Source: an uncultured Collinsella sp.
Lineage (GTDB): Bacteria; Actinomycetota; Coriobacteriia; Coriobacteriales; Coriobacteriaceae
DNA length: 64,000 bases
Assembly (NCBI GenBank): GCA_905209455.1
Contig: CAJLTA010000008.1
Span: forward strand, 7,209-71,208
Direction: 5' to 3'
In this document: piece after piece, positions 8,560-16,261 of the stretch
Position numbering within the stretch: position 1 is the first letter of the stretch
How the letters are laid out: each line of letters starts with the position of its first letter
Notes under the pieces: generated by a model
What the model was told of the DNA's origin: nothing
Databases searched by the model: none
Seen by the model: the letters and a program-made list of their open reading frames with translations, nothing else
Translations under genes and position numbers: made by a program

Positions 8560-10707
8560 ATGGATCTTATCGCCCAGCTCGCCCGCGAGCTCAACCTTAA
8601 GGCCGCCAACGTCGAGGCGGCCGTCAAGCTCATCGACGAGGGCAACACCATCCCCTTTATCTCGCGCTACCGCAAGGAAGCCACGGGCGGCATGGACGAC
8701 GTCGCCCTGCGCGCACTCGACGAGCGCCTGTCCTACCTGCGCAATCTTGAGCAGCGTAAAGAGGACGTCGTTCTGCTCATCGACGCCCAGGGCAAACTCA
8801 CGCCCGAACTCGAGCAGCAGATTCGAGAGGCCACGCAGCTCCAGCGTGTCGAGGACCTCTACAAGCCCTACCGCAAAAAGCGCATGACCCGCGCACAGAA
8901 GGCCCGCGAGGCAGGCCTGGAGCCGCTTGCCAACATGATCATCATGCAGGCCTCGGCCAAGGGCAGCGCGCTCGACACCGCCGCGGCCTACGTCAACGAG
9001 GAAGCCGGCTTCGACACGCCCGAGAAGGCGCTCGCCGGCGCGGCGGACATCGTGGCTGAGACGGTGGCCGAAGACCCCGAGAACGTCGCCGACCTGCGCG
9101 CCTTTACGCAAAACACCGCCGACATCGTCGTCGAGGCCACCGACCCCGCCGAAAAGACTCCCTACGAGCCCTACTACAACTATGATGAGCCGCTGCGCCG
9201 TATACCCAACCACCGCGTGCTGGCTATCGACCGCGGCGAGCGCGAGGGCAAGCTCCGCGTGCGCGTGAACGTCGACGGCGCTGCCGCCACAGCGCGCCTC
9301 AGCAGCCGTTGGCCCCGACGCCAGGGCGTCTTCGCGCCCATCTTCGATGCCGCCATCGCTGACGGTTACAAGCGCCTCATGGCCCCCTCGCTGGAGCGCG
9401 AGGCCCGCGCCAAACTCACCGTTCGCGCTCAGACCGAGGCCATCAACGTCTTTGCCAAGAATCTCGAGGGCCTGCTCTCGGCGCGCCCTGTGCGCGGCGC
9501 CCGCGTGCTCGCGCTCGATCCGGGCTACCGCACCGGCTGCAAGGTCGCCGTCATGGACGAGACCGGCAAGCTACTCGACCACGGCGTGGTCTACCCCACC
9601 AAGCCGCGCCACGACGTCGCCGGCACCAAGCGCGAGCTCGCCCGCCTCGTCAAAAAGGACGGCGTCAACACCATCGTCATCGGCAACGGCACCGCCAGCC
9701 GCGAGACCGAGGAAGTCGTCTCGGAGTTCATTGCCGAGCAGGCGCCTGGGCTGCGATACACCATTGTTAACGAGGCCGGCGCGTCGGTGTACTCCGCCTC
9801 CGAGCTCGCGAGCCAGGAGTATCCCGACCTGGACGTCACCGTGCGCGGCGCCATGAGCCTGGGCCGCCGCCTGCAGGACCCACTGGCAGAGCTCGTCAAG
9901 ATTCCGCCCCAGTCCATCGGCGTGGGCCAGTACCAGCACGACCTTGACCAGGCCGAGCTCTCGCGCACCCTGGGCCACGTGGTGGAGGACGTCGTCAACC
10001 GCGTGGGCGTCGACGTCAACACCGCGAGCGCGAGCCTGCTGGGATACGTTTCGGGCATCACGCCGAGCGTGGCCAAGAACATCGTGGCTTTCCGCGAGGA
10101 AAACGGCGCCTTCACCGATCGCCGCCAGCTCAAGAAGGTCCCCAAGCTGGGACCCAAGGCATATCTCAACGCTGCAGGCTTTTTGCGAATTAGCGGCGGT
10201 AAGAACCCGCTCGACGCAACGAGCGTCCACCCCGAAAGCTACGAGGTGGCCACGTCCGTCTTGGAACGCGCCGGCGTTAAAGCAAGCGAGCTCAGCCGCG
10301 GCGGCGTGCCCGACATCGAGCGCCGCCTGGGCAGCATCTCGGCGCTGGCAAGCGACCTGGACTGCGGCACCCTGACGCTCATCGACATTGTCAACGAGCT
10401 CAAGAAGCCCGGCCGCGACCCGCGCGACGACGCGCCCGAGGTGGCCTTTAGCCGCTCGGCACTTTCCATCGACGACCTGGAGCCCGGCATGGAACTCAAG
10501 GGCACGGTGCGCAACGTCGTCGACTTTGGCGCCTTCGTCGACGTGGGTGTGCACCAGGACGGCCTCGTGCACATCTCCAAGCTGGCCAACCGCTTCGTCA
10601 AGCACCCGAGCGACGTGGTGCGCGTCGGCGACACGGTAAAGGTGTGGGTGGAAAAGGTCGATCGCGACCGCAAGAAGATCTCGCTCACCATGGTGCAGGG
10701 GAAGTAA
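8560..10707 (+). CDS. tex: Tex family RNA-binding transcription accessory protein
   Basis: This 715-residue protein has the Tex N-terminal helical domain with FISRYRKEATGGMDD near residue 30, a YqgF/RNase H-like fold at about 315-430 (VLALDPGYRTGCKVAV), helix-hairpin-helix repeats near 490-550 (VNTASASLLGYVSGI) and a C-terminal S1 RNA-binding domain (GTVRNVVDFGAFVDVGVH). This full architecture is diagnostic for Tex, a nucleic-acid-binding protein linked to RNA polymerase. AAGGAG stands 4 nt before the ATG at 8560, whereas the frame upstream of it has none. The gene stands alone between a repeat and a convergent aldolase gene. Confidence 0.93.
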   Translation: MDLIAQLARELNLKAANVEAAVKLIDEGNTIPFISRYRKEATGGMDDVALRALDERLSYLRNLEQRKEDVVLLIDAQGKLTPELEQQIREATQLQRVEDLYKPYRKKRMTRAQKAREAGLEPLANMIIMQASAKGSALDTAAAYVNEEAGFDTPEKALAGAADIVAETVAEDPENVADLRAFTQNTADIVVEATDPAEKTPYEPYYNYDEPLRRIPNHRVLAIDRGEREGKLRVRVNVDGAAATARLSSRWPRRQGVFAPIFDAAIADGYKRLMAPSLEREARAKLTVRAQTEAINVFAKNLEGLLSARPVRGARVLALDPGYRTGCKVAVMDETGKLLDHGVVYPTKPRHDVAGTKRELARLVKKDGVNTIVIGNGTASRETEEVVSEFIAEQAPGLRYTIVNEAGASVYSASELASQEYPDLDVTVRGAMSLGRRLQDPLAELVKIPPQSIGVGQYQHDLDQAELSRTLGHVVEDVVNRVGVDVNTASASLLGYVSGITPSVAKNIVAFREENGAFTDRRQLKKVPKLGPKAYLNAAGFLRISGGKNPLDATSVHPESYEVATSVLERAGVKASELSRGGVPDIERRLGSISALASDLDCGTLTLIDIVNELKKPGRDPRDDAPEVAFSRSALSIDDLEPGMELKGTVRNVVDFGAFVDVGVHQDGLVHISKLANRFVKHPSDVVRVGDTVKVWVEKVDRDRKKISLTMVQGK

Positions 10708-10722
10708 ACCACCTAAAGCAAG

Positions 10723-10928
10723 GGTCCCCCCTCTCGCGACGTGCAAAATCGCGAGTATTCTGCAATTTCCGCCGCCCCGAACGCCCCTCAGAGGCAATAA
10801 AGTCAAAAACGGCCCCCGTTTTAGCATCATCAGAGCCAAAACGGGGGCTGTTCCGTGCTTCGGTTAACTGGTAAAAGCCTTTACCTTGCTGAATACTCTC
10901 AATTTTGCACGGCGCAGGCGGGGGTACC
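10723..10928. repeat. About 205 bp element with terminal inverted repeats, copy 1
   Basis: The left end reads GGTCCCCCCTCT... then CGACGTGCAAAAT and GAGTATTC. The right end read in reverse gives GGTACCCCCG... then CGCCGTGCAAAAT and GAGTATTC. The same two ends bound a second element at 33084-33320. It lies between convergent genes (tex and the aldolase) and contains the aldolase terminator. No protein is apparent inside. Confidence 0.65.
10803..10848 (-). terminator. Rho-independent terminator for the aldolase gene, inside the inverted-repeat element
   Basis: GCCCCCGTTTT and AAAACGGGGGC (10812-10822, 10838-10848) form an 11 bp stem. Read on the minus strand it is followed by CCGTTTTTG. Confidence 0.65.
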
Positions 10929-10935
10929 TTTGCCC

Positions 10936-10979
10936 ACGGCAGGATATGGAAGCCAAGCGCCAACTTGCTGGCAAGCTCG
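10936..10979 (-). pseudogene. Decayed duplicate of the 3' end of the aldolase gene
   Basis: Read on the minus strand this segment encodes LASKLALGFHILP, matching the last residues of the aldolase (FAKDIAALGFHILP at 11093-11137). At the DNA level CGGCAGGATATGGAA is identical in both. The copy lies about 155 bp beyond the real stop codon, with a hairpin (10989-11058) between the two copies. It is too short to be functional. Confidence 0.55.
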
Positions 10980-10988
10980 TGCCGGCAG

Positions 10989-11058
10989 CCCCGGCCTTTC
11001 CTTTGCCTAGCGCGACCCCCGCGAAGCGCGTGAGCGGTAGGGAAAGGAAAAGCCGGGG
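10989..11058. repeat. Long hairpin directly after the aldolase gene
   Basis: CCCCGGC plus TTTCCTTT on the left is complementary to AAAGGAAA plus GCCGGGG on the right, and the middle (GCGCG...CGCGC) also pairs. It begins about 30 bp beyond the aldolase stop codon and separates that gene from a duplicated fragment of its own 3' end. Confidence 0.6.
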
Positions 11059-11089
11059 CGAACAACCCGCGGCGTAGCCAGTGTTCGCG

Positions 11090-11794
11090 TTACGGCAGGA
11101 TATGGAAACCGAGCGCCGCGATATCCTTGGCAAAGCCGCGGACGGTGTCGAGCGAGACCTCGTACGGGTCACGGCCGATGTTCTTGCGCTTGGCCAGGAT
11201 GCCGTTGGGCACCGTGATGATCTGGCAACCGCAGGCCTCGGCCTGGTAAATGTTGATGAGCTCGCGCGTGGACGCCCACAGGACCTCACAGTTGGGCTTG
11301 ATGGCGGCCTTCTTGACCGACTCCGTCATAAACGGAATGGGGTCGACGCCGGTGTCGGCGATGCGGCCGGCAAAGAGCGAGATGATGGACGGCGTCTCGG
11401 TGTCAACGGCCTCGACCATCTCGTCAACCTGCTTAGGCGTAAAGATGGTGGTGACGTTGACCTTGATGCCGTCGGCCGACAGCTTGCGCACCAGCTCGGC
11501 GGTGGACTCGCCCTTGGTGGTCACGCACGGAATCTTGACGTAGACGTTCTCGGCCCAGGTAGCGATCTCGCGCGCCTCGACCTCCATGGTCTCGACGTCA
11601 TCGGCAAAGACCTCAAACGAGACGGACACATCGGTGATGTGGGTCAGGACCTCCTTGGCAAACGCGCGGTAATCCGTCACGCCGCCCTTCTTCATAAGGG
11701 ACGGGTTGGTCGTGAAACCCTGAACGTTGCCGTTCTCGTACATGTCGAGCATGCCCTCGAGGTTTGCACCGTCAGCGAACACCTTGATTGCCAT
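11090..11794 (-). CDS. Transaldolase / fructose-6-phosphate aldolase family protein
   Basis: This 234-residue single-domain TIM-barrel enzyme has the family start MAIKVFADGANLE, TTNPSL at residues 28-33 and the Schiff-base lysine in VYVKIPC (Lys87). FSA/TalC-type enzymes split or transfer dihydroxyacetone units on sugar phosphates. The size is close to the short FSA/TalC group (about 215-235 aa), not full-length transaldolase. Which reaction applies here cannot be decided by eye. The start at 11794 follows AAAGGAA. It is a single gene with its own terminator and reads towards tex. A fragment of its 3' end is duplicated downstream. Confidence 0.88.
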   Translation of the reverse strand: MAIKVFADGANLEGMLDMYENGNVQGFTTNPSLMKKGGVTDYRAFAKEVLTHITDVSVSFEVFADDVETMEVEAREIATWAENVYVKIPCVTTKGESTAELVRKLSADGIKVNVTTIFTPKQVDEMVEAVDTETPSIISLFAGRIADTGVDPIPFMTESVKKAAIKPNCEVLWASTRELINIYQAEACGCQIITVPNGILAKRKNIGRDPYEVSLDTVRGFAKDIAALGFHILP

Positions 11795-11987
11795 CTGCCT
11801 GATTCCTTTCGCTTGCACATGGGCGTTAAACTGCTAAACACTTTACCTACGTTTATCAAGGCGTGAGCTGCGGTTTTTTATCTTCTCGGCGAACGGTATA
11901 AACACCTCAGTGTTTGGATTGATAAATCGATTGAGCATGCAAAAGCGAAGAGTCGCAGTTTGAGCAAACGTCAGAACGCGGGATTCA

Positions 11988-12815
11988 TTAGATGAGGCCG
12001 AAATGCTGCATCGCTGTGACGGTGCCGTCGTGTGCGACATCGTCGGTCACGTAGTCGGCGACCGCCTTGACCTCAGGCATGGCGTTGCCCATGGCGACAG
12101 CCGTCTCGACCGCAGCGAGCATGCCCAGGTCGTTGCCGGAATCACCAAAGCCAAAGGTGCGCGCGTTGCCGGTGCGACCCAGGTATTCCAGCGCTCGCGC
12201 CACGCCCACGCCCTTGTCGATGCCCTTGGGGCTCAGCTCGCGATTCTGGCCACCGGTGTTGCACAGCTCAAACTCGCGATCGATAAAGCCGTCATCGTTG
12301 GCTACGCGAGCCAAACTGGGCACATTGAGGCATACCTTGCCCACGCGCAGACTGCCGTCGACGCGCATTTCCTCGGCGCTGTGCACCACAGAAGTGCCGA
12401 TCAGAGACGACTGCTCAACGCCCGCGGGTTCCAAGGCAAAAGTAGCCACGTTGGTCTCGAAAAAGGCCTCAATCCCTGCCGCGGCCATACGGCGTGCAAG
12501 CTCCTCGACAATGTCCTCGTCAAAGCAGTCCTCGTGTACCACGCGGCCCTCGACCTCGAGTGTCGCTCCCGCCATGGCAACGACACCCGCAGGCTCCAAA
12601 GCACGCAGACCATCGGCAATCAGCCACAAGGGACGACCCGTGCAGATAAATGCCTGGTGACCCGCATTGCGCAGGCGATGAAACGCCTCGATCACCGCCT
12701 GCGAGGGGCGAACCGCCGAAAAGTCCTTGTCGGTCATGTTGTCGGGATCGAACGACGTCAGCGTGCCGTCCACGTCAAAAAAGAGCACGGCAGAATCGGG
12801 GCACGCATCAATCAT
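11988..12815 (-). CDS. HAD-superfamily (Cof-type, IIB) phosphatase
   Basis: This 275-residue protein has the HAD nucleophile motif DVDGTLTS near residue 14, motif II in FICTGRP and the C-terminal motif FGFGDSGNDLGML, typical of Cof/type IIB sugar-phosphate or nucleotide phosphatases with a large cap domain. The metal-dependent reaction removes phosphate from a small metabolite; the substrate is not readable. The ATG at 12815 follows AAAGGAA; the 12 residues encoded upstream have no ribosome site. It is divergent from the rRNA methyltransferase gene. Confidence 0.85.
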   Translation of the reverse strand: MIDACPDSAVLFFDVDGTLTSFDPDNMTDKDFSAVRPSQAVIEAFHRLRNAGHQAFICTGRPLWLIADGLRALEPAGVVAMAGATLEVEGRVVHEDCFDEDIVEELARRMAAAGIEAFFETNVATFALEPAGVEQSSLIGTSVVHSAEEMRVDGSLRVGKVCLNVPSLARVANDDGFIDREFELCNTGGQNRELSPKGIDKGVGVARALEYLGRTGNARTFGFGDSGNDLGMLAAVETAVAMGNAMPEVKAVADYVTDDVAHDGTVTAMQHFGLI

Positions 12816-12857
12816 ATGGGTTCCTTTCGGGGGCGAGAGTAAACGAAGCATCCATCA

Positions 12858-12863
12858 TATAAT
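12858..12863 (+). promoter_or_regulatory. Promoter -10 box for the rRNA methyltransferase gene
   Basis: A perfect TATAAT lies 28 bp before the ATG at 12891. I could not see a good -35 box at 16-18 bp. Confidence 0.45.
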
Positions 12864-12890
12864 GGAGCGACGCAACCAGAGAGGTCACCC

Positions 12891-15449
12891 ATGGAATTTT
12901 ACGCAAGCTGCCCCGAGGGCTTTGAGTCCGCACTCGCCGATGAGCTTAAACGCCTCGGGCTTTCGCATGTTCGCCGGCTGAAGGGCCGCGCCACGTTTGA
13001 GGGCGAGCTCGAAGAAGGCTACCGCGCCTGTCTGTGGTCGCGTCTGGCGAGCCGCGTGTTTGCGGTGCTCGGGCGCTTTGAGGCGCAGGACGCCGACGAG
13101 CTGTACGATAGCGTTTACGACATCGCCTGGGAGAACATCGTCCGCCCCGGCGCCACCATTGCCATCACCGCCCGCGGCGTGACCGAGCAGCTGCGCAACA
13201 CGCGTTTCTCGGCCCTGCGCGCCAAAGACGCGCTGTGCGACCGCCTGGCCGAGACCACGGGCCGTCGCGCCGATGTCGATGCCGCCGACCCCGATGTTCA
13301 CCTACTGCTTTCGCTGCGCCAGCGCCGCGCGAGCATAAGCCTAGACCTTTCGGGCGACCCGCTGTTCAAACGCCTGCCGCCCGCAGCGACCCGCGCCGGC
13401 GAGGGCGCGCACGTGCTGCGCCCCGACTACGCCGCCCTGGTGCTGGCGCAGGTCGGCTGGACCGCGCTATGCGAGCGCGAGCTGACGGCCGACGATTACG
13501 AAAATGAAGCCCTTCCCACGCTGATCGATGCCTCGTGCGCCGGCGGCGGCCTGCTGCTGGAAGCCGTGAACATTCTGACCGACCGCGCCCCGGGCGCCGC
13601 ACGCGAGCGCTGGGGCTTTGAGGGCTGGCAGCTGCACAACGCCGCTCTGTGGGAGCAGCTGCTTGCCGAGGCGCGCGAGCGCGAGGCGGCAGCGCGCGAA
13701 CGCCAGGCGCGCATCGTGGCCGCAGACATCGACCCCGCCGCTCGCAAGACCGCCGAGCGCATGGTCAAGAGCGCTGGCTACAAGCGTTTTGTCGACTTTT
13801 GCGCCGCCAAGCCCGCCACCGTGCTGGACCATGCGGGCGCCGTCGCCGGTGCCGCCGTGGTCGCAGACACCACCGAGACCCCGCTTTCGCTCATGCACGA
13901 CGCCATGACGCTGGTCGGCGAGCTGCGCCGCGCGCCCGAGCTTTCCGCGGCGCCGGTCGCTGCGCTCACCCGCGATGGCCTTATGGCCCGCGCGCTCCAT
14001 GCCGAGCCCGCGCGCTCCATCGCCGTCATGCCCAATAACGAGGAGGCGGCTCTTGAGGTTTGGCACTCGCTCGACCACGCCGCCGCGGCATTCGAGGCTG
14101 CGACCAGCATAAACGCCGAGGAACAGTCCACGGACGTCGAAGACGAAGCCGCCGCTTCCTCCATGCCCGAACCTGCCGCCACGCTCGACTTGGGCGACGG
14201 CAAGCCGCTGCCCGTGCTCATCCCCGGGTCCGAGCAGTTCGCCAACCGCCTGCGCAAGAACGCGCGCCTGCGCCGCAAGTGGGCCAAGCGCGAGGGCGTA
14301 AGCTGCTACCGCGTCTACGATGCCGACCTGCCCGACTACTCCGCCGCCATCGACCTGTACGAGGGTTGCCCGCAGACGCCGGGCCGCTGGCTCGTCATCG
14401 CCGAATACGCCGCGCCCAAGACCATCGACCCCGCGCTAGCCCAGGCCCGCATGCTCGACATTCTGGCCATCGCGCCGCGCATCCTTGATGTTCCGGCCGA
14501 GCATGTGCACGCCAAGGCCCGCATGCGTTCGCGCGGCGGCTCGCAGTACGGCAAGCAGGGCGCCGGCAAGGGCGGCTCGGGCGAGCGCGCCAATATCGCA
14601 CGCCGTCGTCTGCCACTCATCGAAGAGGGCGGCCTTACCTTTGCCGTCAACTTTGACGACTATCTGGATGTGGGCATCTTCCTGGATCACCGCGTCACCC
14701 GCAACCTAGTGCGCGAGCACGCCAAGCAGGCGCGCCGCTTCCTCAACCTGTTTGCCTACACTGGCACTGCCACCTGCTACGCGGCCGATGGCGGCGTCGA
14801 GGAGACCGTGACGGTCGACCTTTCCAACACCTACCTGGACTGGGCCGAGCGCAATATGCGCCAGAACGGCTTTGTTGGTCCGCAGCATCATTTTGTGCGC
14901 GACGACGTGCTCGCCTGGATTCGCGACCAGCGCCAGACGCGCAACCGCTGGGACCTGATCTTTGTCGACCCGCCCACGTTTTCGAACTCGTCCAAGATGG
15001 GCCGCCGCACTTGGGATGTCCAGCGCGACCATGTTGAGCTTTTGGCCGGCGTATCGCGCCTGCTCGCACAGGGCGGCCACGCCATCTTTAGCTGCAACCT
15101 GCGCGGCTTCCGCCCCGAGGCGCGCAAGCTCGCGCGCGCGGGCGTGGTGCTGGAGGACATTACGGCACAGACCATCCCCGAGGACTTCGCGCGCAACCAG
15201 AAGGTGCACCACTGCTATATCGTGCGCCGCCTGCCCATCGAGGACGCCATGGCCGAGGTCGGCTTTAGCGCCGAGGAAATTGCCGAGCGCGTCGAGGAGC
15301 TGCGTAACCCCGAGGCCCGTAAGCCTCGCGCGGCAGTGCCCGCGCACGTGCAGACCGGCAACGGCAAGTCCAACTTTGCTGGCAAGCCCTCCCCCGCCGG
15401 CAAGTCCAAAAAGAAGAAGTTCTACGCCAGCAAGCCCAAGGGCAAATAA
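12891..15449 (+). CDS. rlmL: RlmKL-type bifunctional 23S rRNA methyltransferase with a degenerate N-terminal catalytic half
   Basis: This 852-residue protein matches RlmKL in layout: a THUMP RNA-binding region at about 50-155, an RlmL-like methyltransferase at 160-400 and an RlmK-like methyltransferase at 470-800. The C-terminal half looks intact (FLNLFAYTGTATCY, DLIFVDPPTFSNS). The N-terminal half does not. The SAM loop normally DPMCGSGT reads DASCAGGG (213-220), and the catalytic NPPYGER motif is missing, its place taken by VVADTTETPL. m2G2445 activity is therefore doubtful, while the RlmK activity (m7G2069) could persist. The tail is Lys/Gly-rich. The gene ends at a palindromic repeat facing kdpE. 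Confidence 0.85.
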   Translation: MEFYASCPEGFESALADELKRLGLSHVRRLKGRATFEGELEEGYRACLWSRLASRVFAVLGRFEAQDADELYDSVYDIAWENIVRPGATIAITARGVTEQLRNTRFSALRAKDALCDRLAETTGRRADVDAADPDVHLLLSLRQRRASISLDLSGDPLFKRLPPAATRAGEGAHVLRPDYAALVLAQVGWTALCERELTADDYENEALPTLIDASCAGGGLLLEAVNILTDRAPGAARERWGFEGWQLHNAALWEQLLAEAREREAAARERQARIVAADIDPAARKTAERMVKSAGYKRFVDFCAAKPATVLDHAGAVAGAAVVADTTETPLSLMHDAMTLVGELRRAPELSAAPVAALTRDGLMARALHAEPARSIAVMPNNEEAALEVWHSLDHAAAAFEAATSINAEEQSTDVEDEAAASSMPEPAATLDLGDGKPLPVLIPGSEQFANRLRKNARLRRKWAKREGVSCYRVYDADLPDYSAAIDLYEGCPQTPGRWLVIAEYAAPKTIDPALAQARMLDILAIAPRILDVPAEHVHAKARMRSRGGSQYGKQGAGKGGSGERANIARRRLPLIEEGGLTFAVNFDDYLDVGIFLDHRVTRNLVREHAKQARRFLNLFAYTGTATCYAADGGVEETVTVDLSNTYLDWAERNMRQNGFVGPQHHFVRDDVLAWIRDQRQTRNRWDLIFVDPPTFSNSSKMGRRTWDVQRDHVELLAGVSRLLAQGGHAIFSCNLRGFRPEARKLARAGVVLEDITAQTIPEDFARNQKVHHCYIVRRLPIEDAMAEVGFSAEEIAERVEELRNPEARKPRAAVPAHVQTGNGKSNFAGKPSPAGKSKKKKFYASKPKGK

Positions 15450-15453
15450 CAAA

Positions 15454-15518
15454 GTTGCGGTGGAATACGGACTGTTTTGCCTGGAATTAGGCAAATTTAG
15501 ACCGTATTTCACCGCAAC
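15454..15518. repeat. Palindromic repeat, GTTGCGGTGGAAT family, copy 1
   Basis: GTTGCGGTGGAATACGG and CCGTATTTCACCGCAAC are the outer arms, with an inner hairpin TTTGCCT...AGGCAAA. It lies between the convergent rlmL and kdpE genes and probably terminates both. Another full copy is at 29638-29706 and a half copy at 53757. Confidence 0.75.
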
Positions 15519-15543
15519 TCATATTGGGATGGCGGATGCCGAC

Positions 15544-16257
15544 CTATCCCTGGATGACCAATCGGTAACCAATACCCACGTGCGTCTGGATATAGCGCGG
15601 ATGCGCGGGGTCGGACTCGATCTTCTTGCGCAGCGTGCCCATAAAGACGCGCAGGCTCGCCAGGTCGCTCTTAGTTGCCGTGCCCCAAATCTCGTGCAGG
15701 ATAAACTGGTGCGTCAGTACCTTGTCGGCGTTATGCGCCAGCAGGCACAGAAGCTTATACTCGATCGGCGTCAGATGCAGTTCCTCGCCATCCATCGTGG
15801 CGATGCCGGCATCAAAATCGATATGCAGCTCACCGGTATCGAACGAGCCCTCGGAGACAACGCCGCCCGTCTGCGCATACGAAAGGCGCCTGAGCGTCGT
15901 GCGAATGCGCGCGAGCAGTTCCTCGACCGAAAACGGCTTGGTCAGGTAGTCGTCGGCACCGGCATCGAGCGCGCGGATTTTGTCCGCGTCCTCGCTGCGC
16001 GCCGAGACCACGATAATCGGCATGCCCGACCATGCGCGCACCGACTCCACCACCTTGACGCCGTCCATATCGGGCAGGCCCAGATCGAGCAGCACAATGC
16101 TCGGCGTCTGCGACGAGGCGGCGGCGATAGCGGCATGGGCGGTCTCCACAGCCATATGGCGCAAGCCGTGCGCCTCGAGCGCGGCAACAATAAGATTGCG
16201 GACGGCGGGGTCGTCCTCAACGACCAAGATGAGCGGTTTTACGGCAGAGTTCGGCAC
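15544..16257 (-). CDS. kdpE: KdpE-like response regulator
   Basis: This 237-residue OmpR/PhoB-family regulator has a receiver domain with acidic residues EDD at 14-16, phosphoacceptor Asp58 (LLDLGLPD) and the TKPF switch motif, followed by a winged-helix DNA-binding domain. It starts at the GTG at 16257 because AAGGAG lies 7 nt upstream, inside the end of kdpD. The two genes are 4 nt apart. KdpE normally activates kdpFABC, but those genes are absent here. The neighbouring transporter is Kup, which is therefore the obvious candidate target. Confidence 0.87.
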   Translation of the reverse strand: MPNSAVKPLILVVEDDPAVRNLIVAALEAHGLRHMAVETAHAAIAAASSQTPSIVLLDLGLPDMDGVKVVESVRAWSGMPIIVVSARSEDADKIRALDAGADDYLTKPFSVEELLARIRTTLRRLSYAQTGGVVSEGSFDTGELHIDFDAGIATMDGEELHLTPIEYKLLCLLAHNADKVLTHQFILHEIWGTATKSDLASLRVFMGTLRKKIESDPAHPRYIQTHVGIGYRLVIQG

Positions 16258-16261
16258 AGCG

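Noticed and set aside
4669..9213. A 1514-codon open frame on the minus strand
   Set aside because: It lies antisense to the SDR, MFS, Gfo/Idh and tex genes. Its low-complexity Gly/Asp/His/Val composition is what the opposite strand of C/G-ending codons gives, and it has no ribosome site or domain.
9571..10839. A 422-codon minus-strand frame under tex
   Set aside because: It is an antisense shadow of tex with no start signal and a His/Ala/Gly/Val-rich composition.
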